A stretch of DNA of 64,000 bases. Source: Mycobacterium sp. 1554424.7. Lineage in GTDB: Bacteria; Actinomycetota; Actinomycetes; Mycobacteriales; Mycobacteriaceae. Shown here one piece after another: positions 48,358-56,735 of the stretch; within the stretch, counting starts at the first letter, position 1; each line of letters opens with the position of its first letter. A program made the position numbers and the translations under genes. Below the pieces are notes generated by a model. It was not told the DNA's origin, did no database searches, and saw only the letters and a list, made by a program, of their open reading frames with translations. The DNA lies in NCBI RefSeq assembly GCF_001665295.1, contig NZ_LZSE01000127.1, positions 1 to 64,000 of the forward strand, read 5' to 3'.

Positions 48358-48557
48358 GACGGACTCACATCGCCTACATGCCGGACATCGCCATGACGTG
48401 GCGCTCCCTGCAAGTGAGCAGCGAAGAAGAGCTCGATTCGTTGCCATGCGTCTCTAGCCGAAGTCGCTTCTGAGCCAATGCCGGCGACCCTTAGGAGCGG
48501 TCGAGGCGTGGACCCGTTGCGAGCGCTGGCCAGGTCGCTGAGGTCGATGTCGGTCAT
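48339..48557 (-). CDS. Hypothetical 72-aa protein coupled to tetR, possibly decayed
   Basis: The ATG overlaps the TGA of the TetR gene (ATGA, 48554-48557), which suggests translational coupling. The product starts MTDIDLSDLAS, reminiscent of the first residues of several mycobacterial cytochromes P450, but nothing after about residue 20 is recognisable. It ends 19 bases inside manB on the other strand. It may be the truncated start of a gene cut off when this block joined manB. Low confidence. Confidence 0.35.
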   Translation of the reverse strand: MTDIDLSDLASARNGSTPRPLLRVAGIGSEATSARDAWQRIELFFAAHLQGAPRHGDVRHVGDVSPSHTSLE

Positions 48558-49192
48558 GGTCGGGTCTCCTGTTGGTTGAGATCGGTGGCGGCACCGAGCA
48601 GAGCAACTCCGCTGCGTAGGCCATCGGCTGATATGTCGGTCACCACGTGGTGCATGACGATCAGGCCGTGCATGAGCGAAAACACGGCCGCGGCAACGGC
48701 TCTGGTGTCTGAGTCGGCCGGGATGTATCCGTCGTCGCGCCAGCGGGCTGCCAGTTGGGCGATGTGGTCCAGGGTGTCGAGATACAGCCTGCGGGTCCGT
48801 TTGTGCAGGGCTGGATCGCGCAGGGCTTCCGCCCAGGTCTGCAAGGCGATGCGGGTCAGGTCGTATTCCTGATTGTCTGTGCGGCTGTGAAGTTCGGCCA
48901 CCAAGTGGGTCAGCGTTTCGGAAGGAGTGGGGCAGGGGTCGCTGTCGAGGAGCGCGAGGAAGATGCCGCGCACCTTGGCCACACCTTCCTCGGCGCTGGC
49001 GTGGATGAGTTCTTCTTTGCTTCGGAAGTACCGGTAGACCGCGCTGGATGACATCCCGGTCTCCGCGACCACCTGGTCCATGGAGGTGGCGTGGAACCCG
49101 TCCCGCGAAAAGCACCTCCACGCGCTGGTGAGGATGTGCTGGCGGCGCTGTGCACGTGTCTGCTCTGTAAGTCGAGGCACGCCGCTAATCAT
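48554..49192 (-). CDS. TetR-family regulator of the inserted block
   Basis: 212 residues with an N-terminal TetR helix-turn-helix (RRQHILTSAWRCFSRDGF, then MDQVVAETGMSSSAVYRYF). Divergent from the carboxymuconolactone decarboxylase-like gene, the usual arrangement for a local repressor. A GTG at 49180 is an alternative start and would free the direct repeat that overlaps the ATG at 49192. No counterpart in the manB-mamA interval of M. tuberculosis. Confidence 0.9.
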   Translation of the reverse strand: MISGVPRLTEQTRAQRRQHILTSAWRCFSRDGFHATSMDQVVAETGMSSSAVYRYFRSKEELIHASAEEGVAKVRGIFLALLDSDPCPTPSETLTHLVAELHSRTDNQEYDLTRIALQTWAEALRDPALHKRTRRLYLDTLDHIAQLAARWRDDGYIPADSDTRAVAAAVFSLMHGLIVMHHVVTDISADGLRSGVALLGAATDLNQQETRP

Positions 49193-49205
49193 AAACGGAA
49201 ACGAT
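49192..49205. repeat. Direct repeat copy 1, possible TetR site
   Basis: TAAACGGAAACGAT. It matches the copy at 49244-49257 at 13 of 14 bases. The two starts are 52 bases apart, five turns of the helix, in the tetR-CMD divergent promoter region. Confidence 0.5.
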
Positions 49206-49243
49206 GGGTTGCGCTATATGATGACCCGCGCTAGATTCCAGAC

Positions 49244-49257
49244 TAAACAGAAACGAT
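49244..49257. repeat. Direct repeat copy 2, possible TetR site
   Basis: TAAACAGAAACGAT, one mismatch from the copy at 49192-49205. It lies 70 bases before the CMD-like gene in a stretch of about 47 % G+C, well below the rest of the window. Confidence 0.5.
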
Positions 49258-49326
49258 CAACTTTGTTTGTGGGCGGGCTGGTGGCTGCCGCCCGCCTGCG
49301 CTCAAGAACTGGCCAGGAGGTGTCGT

Positions 49327-49914
49327 ATGTCCGCGTCCGAGACCGGAGCAAACCATGCCCACGCGACCTTCGGCCGCTACGCCGAAACGCCATATGACCA
49401 GATGACGACCGAGCAACAGCAGGCCTATCAGGTACTCGCGACGGCCGAGGGGGGCGAGCTACAAGGGCCGGCGAAGATCTGGGTGGACAATGCGAACCTC
49501 GCAAGGGCCGTGGCACCACTGGCCGACCACTTTCATCCACCGAATCATTCGCTCACGCAACGTGAACGGGAGATCGCGGTCTGCGTCATTGTCGGCAAGT
49601 GGCACGCGCCATTTCCGATCAACGCGCACAATCGAGTCGCGATCGATCTGGCCATCTCGCCCGGCGTTGTCGATGCTTTGCTCTGTGGCCAGCCGACGTT
49701 TCTGGAAGACGAGCGGGAACAGACCGTCTGTGAGCTCGCCACCGCCCTAGCCGCTGGCCGCTATATCCCCGAGAGCATGTATCACCGCGCGGTCGAGGTC
49801 CTCGGCCACGATCGCATCACCGACATCACTGTCCTCATGGGCATGTACACGGCCGTCTCGTTCACGTTGAAGTTCTATGACGTCCCCGCCGGCGCACCCG
49901 GGATGAAGCGCTGA
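49327..49914 (+). CDS. Carboxymuconolactone decarboxylase-like (AhpD fold) protein
   Basis: 195 residues. The CMD/AhpD helical fold is indicated by LTQREREIAVCVIVGKWHAPFPINAHNRVAIDL. The CxxC pair of peroxidase-type AhpD is absent, so it is more like decarboxylase or uncharacterised CMD proteins. Excellent AGGAGG six bases before the ATG. Divergent from tetR and followed by a cupin gene, a combination typical of operons dealing with aromatic or quinone-like compounds; the actual substrate is unknown. Confidence 0.88.
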   Translation: MSASETGANHAHATFGRYAETPYDQMTTEQQQAYQVLATAEGGELQGPAKIWVDNANLARAVAPLADHFHPPNHSLTQREREIAVCVIVGKWHAPFPINAHNRVAIDLAISPGVVDALLCGQPTFLEDEREQTVCELATALAAGRYIPESMYHRAVEVLGHDRITDITVLMGMYTAVSFTLKFYDVPAGAPGMKR

Positions 49915-49985
49915 AATGGCAAGGGTTGCAACAGACATGCTCTGACAGCGGGAGGTCAAGTAACGAAATGAAGGGAAGTACCGCC

Positions 49986-50528
49986 ATGATCGCTCCTGCC
50001 AACCGATTCGTCATCGGCCCCAACGCCGACGGCCGTTCGGCGGTCCTGCAGCAAGGACTGACCAACGTGCAAGCCCGCGAAGGGTTCTTCTGGCGAGCCA
50101 CACTGTGGGCGACCCAGGAAACCCCCGCCGACAACGCAATTGACGGCGACCGGTCACAGACTCCCGGATTGGGCGCACAACGCGAACCCTTCCCGAACGG
50201 ATTGATTTGCCGAGCGCTGGAAATCTGGCCAGATGACCCCGACGCCACCGAGCGTCGCCGCCAGTTCACCGAGCTGAATCAACAAGTGCGCCAAAAGCGC
50301 CTTCCCACTGCGGCCGACCTGGACCGCCACCCCACCATGCACCGCACCGACACCCTGGATTGTCTTACCTGCGTGCGCGGCGAAATCTACCTCGTCACAG
50401 ACACCGACGAGGTACTTATGCGGCCCGGCGACACCGCGATCATCCGTGGCGTCAACCACGCCTGGAGCAACCGGTCCACCGAACCGTGCCTACTTGTCGG
50501 CACGATGACCGACGCCGTTCCGGCATAA
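49986..50528 (+). CDS. Cupin-domain protein
   Basis: 180 residues (198 if read from 49926; an ATG at 49968 is also possible). The C-terminal half is a cupin barrel: MHRTDTLDCLTCVRGEIYLVTD and RPGDTAIIRGVNHAWSNRS, with His in the second motif; the first motif is degenerate, so metal binding is uncertain. It follows the CMD-like gene by 71 bases on the same strand. Cupins of this type are often small dioxygenases or isomerases, or simple binding proteins. Part of the block inserted behind manB. Confidence 0.82.
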   Translation: MIAPANRFVIGPNADGRSAVLQQGLTNVQAREGFFWRATLWATQETPADNAIDGDRSQTPGLGAQREPFPNGLICRALEIWPDDPDATERRRQFTELNQQVRQKRLPTAADLDRHPTMHRTDTLDCLTCVRGEIYLVTDTDEVLMRPGDTAIIRGVNHAWSNRSTEPCLLVGTMTDAVPA

Positions 50529-50532
50529 ACTC

Positions 50533-50898
50533 ATGGCCACGGCAGGAAAAGCGCGCATCGGTCGTGCGCGCAAGATGCTGGCTCTAGTGGTGGCGTGGCT
50601 GAGCAGTGGCGCCATCCTTGCCGCAAGCCCTGCTCAAGCACAGGGGCCCGATGATTTCCTCAGAGATCTCAACGGCATCGGCATCGGCAACCCAAGCGAC
50701 AGCCATAATTTCGACCTGGTTGGGTTCGGCAACGCGATGTGTTGGCGGCTCTACAGCGGCGAAGCCCCGGCCCAGTTGATTCAACATTTGATCACCGACT
50801 CGCGCTCAGACAGCCAAGGGGGGCTGACACCTCAACAGGCCCAAGCCGCTTTGGGCTTCGCTGTATCCGACCTCTGTCCCGACGCGGCTCCGGCTTAG
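50533..50898 (+). CDS. DUF732-like secreted protein
   Basis: 121 residues: basic N-terminus, hydrophobic segment (LALVVAWLSSGAILAAS), probable cleavage after AQA, then a divergent DUF732-type mature part (DDFLRDLNGIGIGNP, GNAMCWRLYSGE, AVSDLCPD) with two cysteines. It starts only four bases after the cupin stop. It is distinct from the three DUF732 proteins at 7.8-11.1 kb and closes the inserted block. Confidence 0.75.
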   Translation: MATAGKARIGRARKMLALVVAWLSSGAILAASPAQAQGPDDFLRDLNGIGIGNPSDSHNFDLVGFGNAMCWRLYSGEAPAQLIQHLITDSRSDSQGGLTPQQAQAALGFAVSDLCPDAAPA

Positions 50899-50932
50899 CC
50901 TGCGCGCAGGTCAGCCGAAGGGTGTCCAGCAG

Positions 50933-50960
50933 CGGGACCCGCTACTCGTCCGACGTGTAA
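50933..50960 (+). repeat. Degenerate second copy of the manB 3' end
   Basis: 28 bases matching 48330-48357 at 23 positions, stop codon included; both encode an RYSSDV terminus. In-frame sequence just upstream (R-R-V) resembles manB's RVWPG with a deletion. This is best explained as the leftover tail of an earlier manB, separated from the present manB by the inserted block. Confidence 0.75.
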
Positions 50961-50970
50961 GGCCTTCCGC

Positions 50971-51026
50971 CGAGCGTCACGCCAGCGCGACGCTCGACGC
51001 CGACAGCCACGCTAGCGTGACGCTCG
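50971..51026 (-). terminator. Long stem-loop at the end of the fbiA-nudix unit
   Basis: Perfect 12-bp arms CGAGCGTCACGC (50971-50982) and GCGTGACGCTCG (51015-51026) enclose a 32-base loop. The structure straddles the Nudix stop codon. There is no T-run, so it would be a mycobacterial-type terminator or an mRNA 3'-end stabiliser. Confidence 0.5.
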
Positions 51027-51557
51027 GGCTGTCGCGCGGGCGACGAGGTACTCCAGTGCGTGATCGGTGCCGTCCGGCAGGGCGTCGGCGGGCCACCACC
51101 GCAAATCGTCGGACTCGTCGCTGATCGCGATCCGCGCGCCGGCCGGCGCATGCGCCACGAACTGCATATCCAGGTGGCGGGTCGGCACCCCAAGCGAGCA
51201 GGTGACCGGGTGCACGTGCACGGCGGCCAGCTCGGGCTCGATGCGCAGGCCGTCGACGCCGGATTCCTCGGTCGCCTCGCGCAACGCGGCGGCGACGACG
51301 TCGGCGTCGTCCTCGTCGCAGTGCCCGCCGAGCTGCACCCAGCGGCCCAGGCGGGGGTGCAGCGTCAGCAGCACCTGCGAACCGGTGTGGTCGAGCACTA
51401 GCGCCGACGCGGTGACGTGGCCCGCCGCGCACTCGCGGCGGCAGGAGTCGGGGCGGCCGTGCACGAATGCCAGGACGGCGTGCCGCAGCGAGTCCTGCGC
51501 CGGGTCCGGTGGCCGCCAGCCGGTGAGGAGCGAAATCGCGGACTCCCGGACGCTCAA
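51012..51557 (-). CDS. Nudix hydrolase
   Basis: 181 residues. The Nudix region is GGHCDEDDADVVAAALREATEESG; the REATEESG half is canonical, and the N-terminal glutamate position is replaced, as in the GGHC subgroup. It would hydrolyse a nucleoside diphosphate derivative; substrate unknown. The TTG at 51557 overlaps the mamA TGA (TTGA), so it is translated after mamA. Last gene of the minus-strand run fbiA-fbiB-mamA-nudix. Confidence 0.85.
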   Translation of the reverse strand: MSVRESAISLLTGWRPPDPAQDSLRHAVLAFVHGRPDSCRRECAAGHVTASALVLDHTGSQVLLTLHPRLGRWVQLGGHCDEDDADVVAAALREATEESGVDGLRIEPELAAVHVHPVTCSLGVPTRHLDMQFVAHAPAGARIAISDESDDLRWWPADALPDGTDHALEYLVARATARASR

Positions 51558-53128
51558 CGGGATCCGCGCCTGGTCCGGCGGTCGCGAAGCGAGACCCACG
51601 CCGCGCGGCATTGCGTCACGACGTCGGGGGACAGGCCGAGCCCGTCGATCAGCACCCGCCGGTCGACGAGGTCGAGCGCCTTGTCGGTTTCGTTGGCCTT
51701 CAGCAACAGGTCGACGTCGCAGGCGAGTCCGTCGCCGGCATAGGCGGGCGGGGGAATGGGCAGCTGCTCGGCTTCGCGGGGTTCCAGCTCCAAGATGCCC
51801 CCACCGTAGCTGCGGCCGAGGATCTCCGCGAACGCAAACGTCACGCTGTTGTGAAACACCGCCGCCAGCGCGGTCGCGTCGACGCCGGGCGCGAGCCGGA
51901 CCCGGTGCACGGTGTCGGTGCTCGTCGCCGCGGCGGCGTTGACGGTCAGCCGCGGCGATCGGTGGATCTGGCGCAGCATGAACAGGTCGGGCATCCACAG
52001 CGACGGGGTGATCCACCACGGCTGGCGGATCGAGCACTTGTAGCCGCGGTGCACGCCGGCCGACTCACCGGCTTCGATGTGGCCAAGCAGGGGGGCGTCG
52101 GTGGGTTCGGGCGGCACGTCGAGCAGCCAGGTCCGCTGGCCCGCGGCGAGATCGCTTGCGCGGCAGTCGCCGTCGTAGACCAGCCCGGACAGCTGCGCGC
52201 TGCGCGAGACGAGCGGGACGCAGTGCGGCGTCAGCGCGAGTTCGCGAGCCTGCTCGTCGGTGAAGGTGAAGAAGCTGTTGCGGCCCGTCACGATCCCGAC
52301 GTCCACCTCGGCGAGCGACCCGAGCCGGGTCATGGCCGTCGACGCCTTGAGCGCGCGCAGCAGCCGGATCGCGGCGGGGTCCAGGAAGTACTTGGTCCAC
52401 TTCTCGTTTTCGTGCAGCAGCGCGGGCGCCCAATCGGTTTCGAGGTCGGCTTCCGCCAGCGCGTCGGCGTCGGTGAGATGAACCGTGCGCATCCGCGCCG
52501 GGCCGGGCCCGGCCACGCCGCAGAACAGCACCACCTCCTGCAGCACGCCGTCGAACACCAACCGCTCGAACGTCACCAGCGTGATCTCGCGGAACCTGCT
52601 CAGCAGGAACTCGCGCAGCGGCGCGGCGTAGCCGACCTGGAGCAACTCGGCCGGCAGCACCAAACCCACCCGACCGCCGTCGCGCACCAGGACGGTGCTG
52701 GCGACGACGAACGGGACCCAGGCGTTGGTCAGCCGGCTGGGGCGCAGGCCCTCGCGGCGCATCAGCTCCAGCGCCGGGTCGCGCTGGTCGGGCGCCCAGT
52801 TGCCGAAGCGGATGTAGGGCGGGTTGCCCGCGACGCCGTCCCAGCCGCCGGGCGCGGCACGGGCCAGCCAGGTGAAGAGGCTCCCGGCGTCGACGGGTGC
52901 GAACCGCCGGGCTTTGGCCGCTTCGTCGGCGATCAACTCCACGCCGCGCACCCGGTCGCTCAACGCGGCCACTTCGCGCAGGATCGCGCCGTCGCCGCAG
53001 GACGGTTCGACGATGCGCGGGCCCGCCTCGCGGACCCAGCGGGCAAGGAACCGCGCGACGGGGGCAGGGGTGTAGTAGCCGCCGCGGACCTTGTCGGCCG
53101 ACGCCGCCGCCTTGCCCGCGAAATGCAT
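51554..53128 (-). CDS. mamA: DNA adenine methyltransferase MamA (orphan)
   Basis: 524 residues, class I DNA N6-adenine methyltransferase: VRGGYYTPAPVARFLARW, SAM loop EPSCGDG (41-47), catalytic NPPY at 102-105, and a C-terminal target-recognition part ending with basic residues. It corresponds to M. tuberculosis Rv3263 (MamA), which methylates CTGGAG and affects promoters. No restriction endonuclease gene is nearby, in line with an orphan regulatory methylase. ATG at 53128, eleven bases after the fbiB stop. Confidence 0.92.
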   Translation of the reverse strand: MHFAGKAAASADKVRGGYYTPAPVARFLARWVREAGPRIVEPSCGDGAILREVAALSDRVRGVELIADEAAKARRFAPVDAGSLFTWLARAAPGGWDGVAGNPPYIRFGNWAPDQRDPALELMRREGLRPSRLTNAWVPFVVASTVLVRDGGRVGLVLPAELLQVGYAAPLREFLLSRFREITLVTFERLVFDGVLQEVVLFCGVAGPGPARMRTVHLTDADALAEADLETDWAPALLHENEKWTKYFLDPAAIRLLRALKASTAMTRLGSLAEVDVGIVTGRNSFFTFTDEQARELALTPHCVPLVSRSAQLSGLVYDGDCRASDLAAGQRTWLLDVPPEPTDAPLLGHIEAGESAGVHRGYKCSIRQPWWITPSLWMPDLFMLRQIHRSPRLTVNAAAATSTDTVHRVRLAPGVDATALAAVFHNSVTFAFAEILGRSYGGGILELEPREAEQLPIPPPAYAGDGLACDVDLLLKANETDKALDLVDRRVLIDGLGLSPDVVTQCRAAWVSLRDRRTRRGSR

Positions 53129-53139
53129 GGGCTCAAGTA

Positions 53140-54480
53140 TCACTTGCGGAGCAGCAAATCCCCCGCATCGACGGGCTCGCGCGGCCCGGGCGCCTCCTCG
53201 GCGTAGCCGATCGCGATGGCGCCCAACGGCTCCCAGTCGTCGGGCAGCTCGAGCTCGGCGCGGACCAATTCGGCGGCGAAGATCGTCGACCCGATCCAGC
53301 AGCTGCCCACGCCGCGCACCGCGAGCGCCACCAGCAGCGCCTGCACGGCCGCCCCGACCGCGACCGTGAACATGGTGCGCTCGGCGGCGGTGCGGGCGGC
53401 GTCGGGATAGGCGTGGGCGCCCTCGGGGACCAGGAACGGGATGACGACCTCGGGCGCGTCGTAGAGGATCTGGCCGCGCGCCACCCGCCGCTCGACCGAG
53501 TCGGCGGGCCGCCCGTCCCCGGCGAGGTCGGAGCGCCATTTGTCCTTCATGCGGTCCAGCAGCCGGGTCCGGGTGGCCGGGGTGCGCAGCCACACGAACC
53601 GGACCGGTCGGGTGTGGTGGGGGGCCGGCGCGGTGAGGGCCTCGGCGACGGCGTCCTCGATCAGCTCGGGTTGCACTGGCTCGGCGCTGAACCGGCGCAC
53701 CGACCGGCGCAGCAGCTGGGCCTGGCGGCGCCCCAGGTCGATCGCCTCGGCGGTGCCGAGCCAGAACAGGTCCTCCTCGCCGGGTCGCAGCAGCTGGCGT
53801 GCCGTCGAGCCGTCGTCGGAAACGGCGAGCCCGCGCACCACGGCCACCGGCACCCCGGTGAGCTTGCCCTTGACCAGATCGGCGGCGGCCGCGACCTCGT
53901 CGGCGATCGCGATCTCGGTCACGACCAGCTCGTTGCCGTGCGCATCGACCGTGCCCGAATAGCCGTGCAGCACACGCAGTCCCGCGGCGCCGACGGCCGC
54001 GTCGGTCTGCCCGTTGCGCCAGGCGCGGCCCATCGTGTCGGTGATGACGACGGCGACATCGACGCCCAGGCACTCGCGCAGCCCGGCGCGCAGCGCCGCC
54101 GCGCTGGCGTCGGGATCGACCGGCAGCAGCGCCAGCTCGTCGCGGCCGATGTTGGATCCGTCCACGCCCGCGGCGGCCTGGACCAGACCGAGCCGGTTCT
54201 CGGTGATCAGCGTCTGGCCCTTGCGCGCCAGCACGCGCACGGCCTCGTCGTCGACGAGCTTGCGGCGCAGCCGGTCGCGCTCCTCGGCGTCCCGCGGGGC
54301 CGGCACCAGGCGGCCCTCGCACTTGGACACCGCCTTGCTCGTCACCACCACGACGTCGCCGTCGCGCAGCCAGGGCGCGGCCGCGGCGACGGCCGCGGCC
54401 AGGTCGTCGCCGGGGCGGAACTCGGGGAGCCCGGTGACGGGCAGGATCTCGATCGTGGCCGCGGTCCCGTGCTCGGTCAT
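53140..54480 (-). CDS. fbiB: Coenzyme F420 biosynthesis protein FbiB
   Basis: 446 residues. The N-terminal part (about 1-245) is a CofE-type F420-0:gamma-glutamyl ligase ([31 protein letters not shown]). The C-terminal part is an FMN-binding nitroreductase-like domain ([25 protein letters not shown]) that reduces the dehydro precursor. Together they make polyglutamated F420. The ATG overlaps the fbiA TGA (ATGA). Confidence 0.96.
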   Translation of the reverse strand: MTEHGTAATIEILPVTGLPEFRPGDDLAAAVAAAAPWLRDGDVVVVTSKAVSKCEGRLVPAPRDAEERDRLRRKLVDDEAVRVLARKGQTLITENRLGLVQAAAGVDGSNIGRDELALLPVDPDASAAALRAGLRECLGVDVAVVITDTMGRAWRNGQTDAAVGAAGLRVLHGYSGTVDAHGNELVVTEIAIADEVAAAADLVKGKLTGVPVAVVRGLAVSDDGSTARQLLRPGEEDLFWLGTAEAIDLGRRQAQLLRRSVRRFSAEPVQPELIEDAVAEALTAPAPHHTRPVRFVWLRTPATRTRLLDRMKDKWRSDLAGDGRPADSVERRVARGQILYDAPEVVIPFLVPEGAHAYPDAARTAAERTMFTVAVGAAVQALLVALAVRGVGSCWIGSTIFAAELVRAELELPDDWEPLGAIAIGYAEEAPGPREPVDAGDLLLRK

Positions 54481-55469
54481 CGATCCACCCCCGCCAGCTC
54501 CAGCCCCGCGGCGACCATCTCGGCCGTCGCCTTGGGGTCGTGCATGATCAGCGGCACCGCGCGCACCGCGACCCCGTCGATGTCGGCGCGGTCGCCCTCG
54601 TGGATCAGCCAGCAATCCAGGATCCCGGTGGCCCGCCGCGCCCCGTAATGCCGCCCGACCGCCTCCGCGGTGGACTCGACCCCGATCACCGACAGGCACG
54701 CATCGGCCATGCCTCGCAACGGCTTTCCGCCGATGATCGGCGAGTAGCCGACGACCGGGGCCTTGGCCGCGCGCAGCGCCCCGCGGATGCCGGGGACCGC
54801 CAGGATCGCGCCGACGCTCACCACCGGGTTGGACGGCGCCAGCAGGATCACGTCGGCGTCACCGATGGCGGCCACGGCTTCGGCTGTGGCGCTGGCCTTT
54901 TCGGCGCCGACGAACGCGAAGCTGTGCGTGGGCACCTGGGCCCGGTGGCGCACCCACCACTCCTGGAAGTGGATCGCGCGACGGCTGTCGTCGGCGGGGT
55001 CGGTGATCACCACGTGCGTCTCGCAGCGGTCGTCGGTGGCCGGCAGCAGGCGCGCGCCCGGTTGCCAGCGGTCGCACAGCGCGGTGGTGATCTGCGACAG
55101 CGGGTAGCCCGCGTTGAGCATCTGGGTGCGCACCAGGTGGGTGCCCAGGTCGCGGTCGCCGAGTGCGAACCAGTCGGGCTGCACGCCGTAGCGCGCCAAT
55201 TCCTCTTTGGCGTGCCAGGTTTCGTCGCGATGACCCCACCCTCGCTCCGGGTCGACACCTCCACCTAAGGTGTACATGCAGGTGTCCAAATCCGGACAGA
55301 CGCGCACCCCGTGGATCCACGCATCGTCGCCGACGTTGACGACCGCGGTCAGTTCGTGTTCGCCGGCAGCCGGGCCCCGTTGCGAAAACTGCCCTAGCCC
55401 GAGCAGCTGTTGAATCCCCAGCAGGAACCGGGCGCCGCCCACTCCACCGACCAGAACCGTGACCTTCAC
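54477..55469 (-). CDS. fbiA: Phosphoenolpyruvyl/lactyl transferase FbiA (F420 biosynthesis)
   Basis: 330 residues, CofD family: [17 protein letters not shown] at the N-terminus, [35 protein letters not shown] and [11 protein letters not shown]. It transfers the phosphoenolpyruvyl moiety to Fo, forming dehydro-F420-0. GTG at 55469 chosen, giving the same start as M. tuberculosis FbiA; the frame remains open upstream to 55541. Divergent from whiB2 across 295 bases. Confidence 0.96.
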   Translation of the reverse strand: MKVTVLVGGVGGARFLLGIQQLLGLGQFSQRGPAAGEHELTAVVNVGDDAWIHGVRVCPDLDTCMYTLGGGVDPERGWGHRDETWHAKEELARYGVQPDWFALGDRDLGTHLVRTQMLNAGYPLSQITTALCDRWQPGARLLPATDDRCETHVVITDPADDSRRAIHFQEWWVRHRAQVPTHSFAFVGAEKASATAEAVAAIGDADVILLAPSNPVVSVGAILAVPGIRGALRAAKAPVVGYSPIIGGKPLRGMADACLSVIGVESTAEAVGRHYGARRATGILDCWLIHEGDRADIDGVAVRAVPLIMHDPKATAEMVAAGLELAGVDR

Positions 55470-55592
55470 TTGACCTTCACAGGGCTCGACAGTACTGCCC
55501 GTGGGAGGACTGTGATCGACACGCCGAAGCCCCCAAAACAACGGAAACGCCGGAATTTGGTCACGAGATGATATGGAAATTCGCCGTTGCGC

Positions 55593-55609
55593 TTGACCAG
55601 GCAGGTCAA
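55593..55609. promoter_or_regulatory. Inverted repeat in the fbiA-whiB2 intergenic region
   Basis: TTGACC-AGGCA-GGTCAA, a perfect 6-5-6 palindrome about 155 bases upstream of whiB2 and 125 upstream of fbiA. Candidate operator for either gene; TTGACC could also serve as a -35 element. The rest of this 295-base region holds no gene that I can support. Confidence 0.45.
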
Positions 55610-55764
55610 CAAGTGTCTAATCACATCAGTGTCATTTCCCGGTTGGCCGGCCGATTCCGGTGTCGCAGACCGAGATTCGATCACATGTTCGAATTGTCTG
55701 TACATCAGAACAGTGGGAACTCACTCACACTCTCTCAAATCAAACCTGAGGAGGCGGACGAAGC

Positions 55765-56130
55765 ATGTCTTATGAGCACCTTCGGGGCGTTATGACAAGC
55801 ACACCGCACAGCACCATCGGCGCGATGCCGGCGGCACCCGTCCGCCCGCACCTGACTGTGGTTCCCGATGCCCCAGTCGTTTTCGAGCCCGAGCCCGAAC
55901 CGCTGCCGACCCCGGACCAATGGCAGGACCGCGCGCTGTGCGCGCAGACGGATCCGGAGGCCTTCTTCCCGGAGAAGGGCGGCTCCACCCGCGAGGCCAA
56001 GAAGATCTGCCTCGGTTGCGAGGTGCGCCACGAGTGCCTCGAGTACGCCCTGGCCCATGACGAACGCTTCGGCATCTGGGGTGGCCTCTCCGAGCGCGAG
56101 CGCCGCCGCCTCAAGCGCGGGATCATCTGA
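55765..56130 (+). CDS. whiB2: WhiB-family regulator WhiB2 (WhmD)
   Basis: 121 residues. Fe-S ligands Cys59, Cys82, Cys85, Cys91 (CX22CX2CX5C), the GIWGG turn at 103-107 and a basic RERRRLKRG tail for DNA binding. The last 75 residues are close to M. tuberculosis WhiB2; the N-terminal extension starting MSYEHL resembles M. smegmatis WhmD, which controls septation and is essential. AGGAGG about ten bases before the ATG. Confidence 0.95.
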   Translation: MSYEHLRGVMTSTPHSTIGAMPAAPVRPHLTVVPDAPVVFEPEPEPLPTPDQWQDRALCAQTDPEAFFPEKGGSTREAKKICLGCEVRHECLEYALAHDERFGIWGGLSERERRRLKRGII

Positions 56131-56139
56131 CGCGACGCA

Positions 56140-56646
56140 TCATTCGTCGTCGATCGTGGGGTCGATGACCGAGGGTTCCACGTCCAGGTAGATGGCCACC
56201 TGGGCCACCAGGATCTCGTGCAGCAACTCGCCAAGTTCTTCCGTGTCCTTGGCCCGTCTCTCAATCGGCTTGCGGAACAGTACGATTCGTGCCCGCGTGG
56301 AGTTGCCGCGGACGTCCACCCCGGCCGGGATCAGCCGGGCGAGCGCGATCGGCCCGTCGGCGATCACCTCGGGCGGCCACTGCACGCTTTCGGGGTCCTT
56401 GGCCGAGATGCGGGGGATTTCGTCGACAGCCACGTCGAGCTCCGACACCCGGTCTTGCCAGCGCCGCTCGATCGGTTCGTAGGCCTCCAGCACCGCCATG
56501 TCGAACCGCTCGGCCCGGCTGCGCCAGCCCGGCACCGTCGGCGGCAGCAACGGCCCGCGCATATCGCGGCCCCGGCGCGCCGCGCGGTAGGAGGCCGAGC
56601 GGCGCCGCGACCGATCGCTTTGCGGAAAGCCGCGGGAATCGCCCAC
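56140..56646 (-). CDS. Zincin-like metallopeptidase family protein, degenerate (Rv3259-like)
   Basis: 168 residues. The C-terminal half belongs to the small zincin-like family (ARIVLFRKPIERRAKDTEELGELLHEILVAQVAIYL). The expected HExxH is reduced to HEILV, so the second zinc histidine is missing and peptidase activity is doubtful. Arg-rich N-terminus with several possible later starts. Convergent with whiB2 (nine bases apart), the same neighbour as in M. tuberculosis. Confidence 0.82.
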   Translation of the reverse strand: MGDSRGFPQSDRSRRRSASYRAARRGRDMRGPLLPPTVPGWRSRAERFDMAVLEAYEPIERRWQDRVSELDVAVDEIPRISAKDPESVQWPPEVIADGPIALARLIPAGVDVRGNSTRARIVLFRKPIERRAKDTEELGELLHEILVAQVAIYLDVEPSVIDPTIDDE

Positions 56647-56735
56647 GGGCCGATGGTAACGGTTGGGAATCGCGGGTCTCGCGGATGCGCGTGTCCGGCG
56701 CTTCCGCGGCGTTTTCGCACGATAGCCTTTCGATC

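Noticed and set aside
48558-50932. Integrase, transposase or terminal inverted repeats in the inserted block
   Set aside because: None could be found; the only boundary signal is the duplicated manB tail, so I did not call it an insertion sequence or phage.
51060-53206. Plus-strand frames across the Nudix and mamA genes
   Set aside because: Antisense to genes with clear catalytic motifs; no independent evidence.
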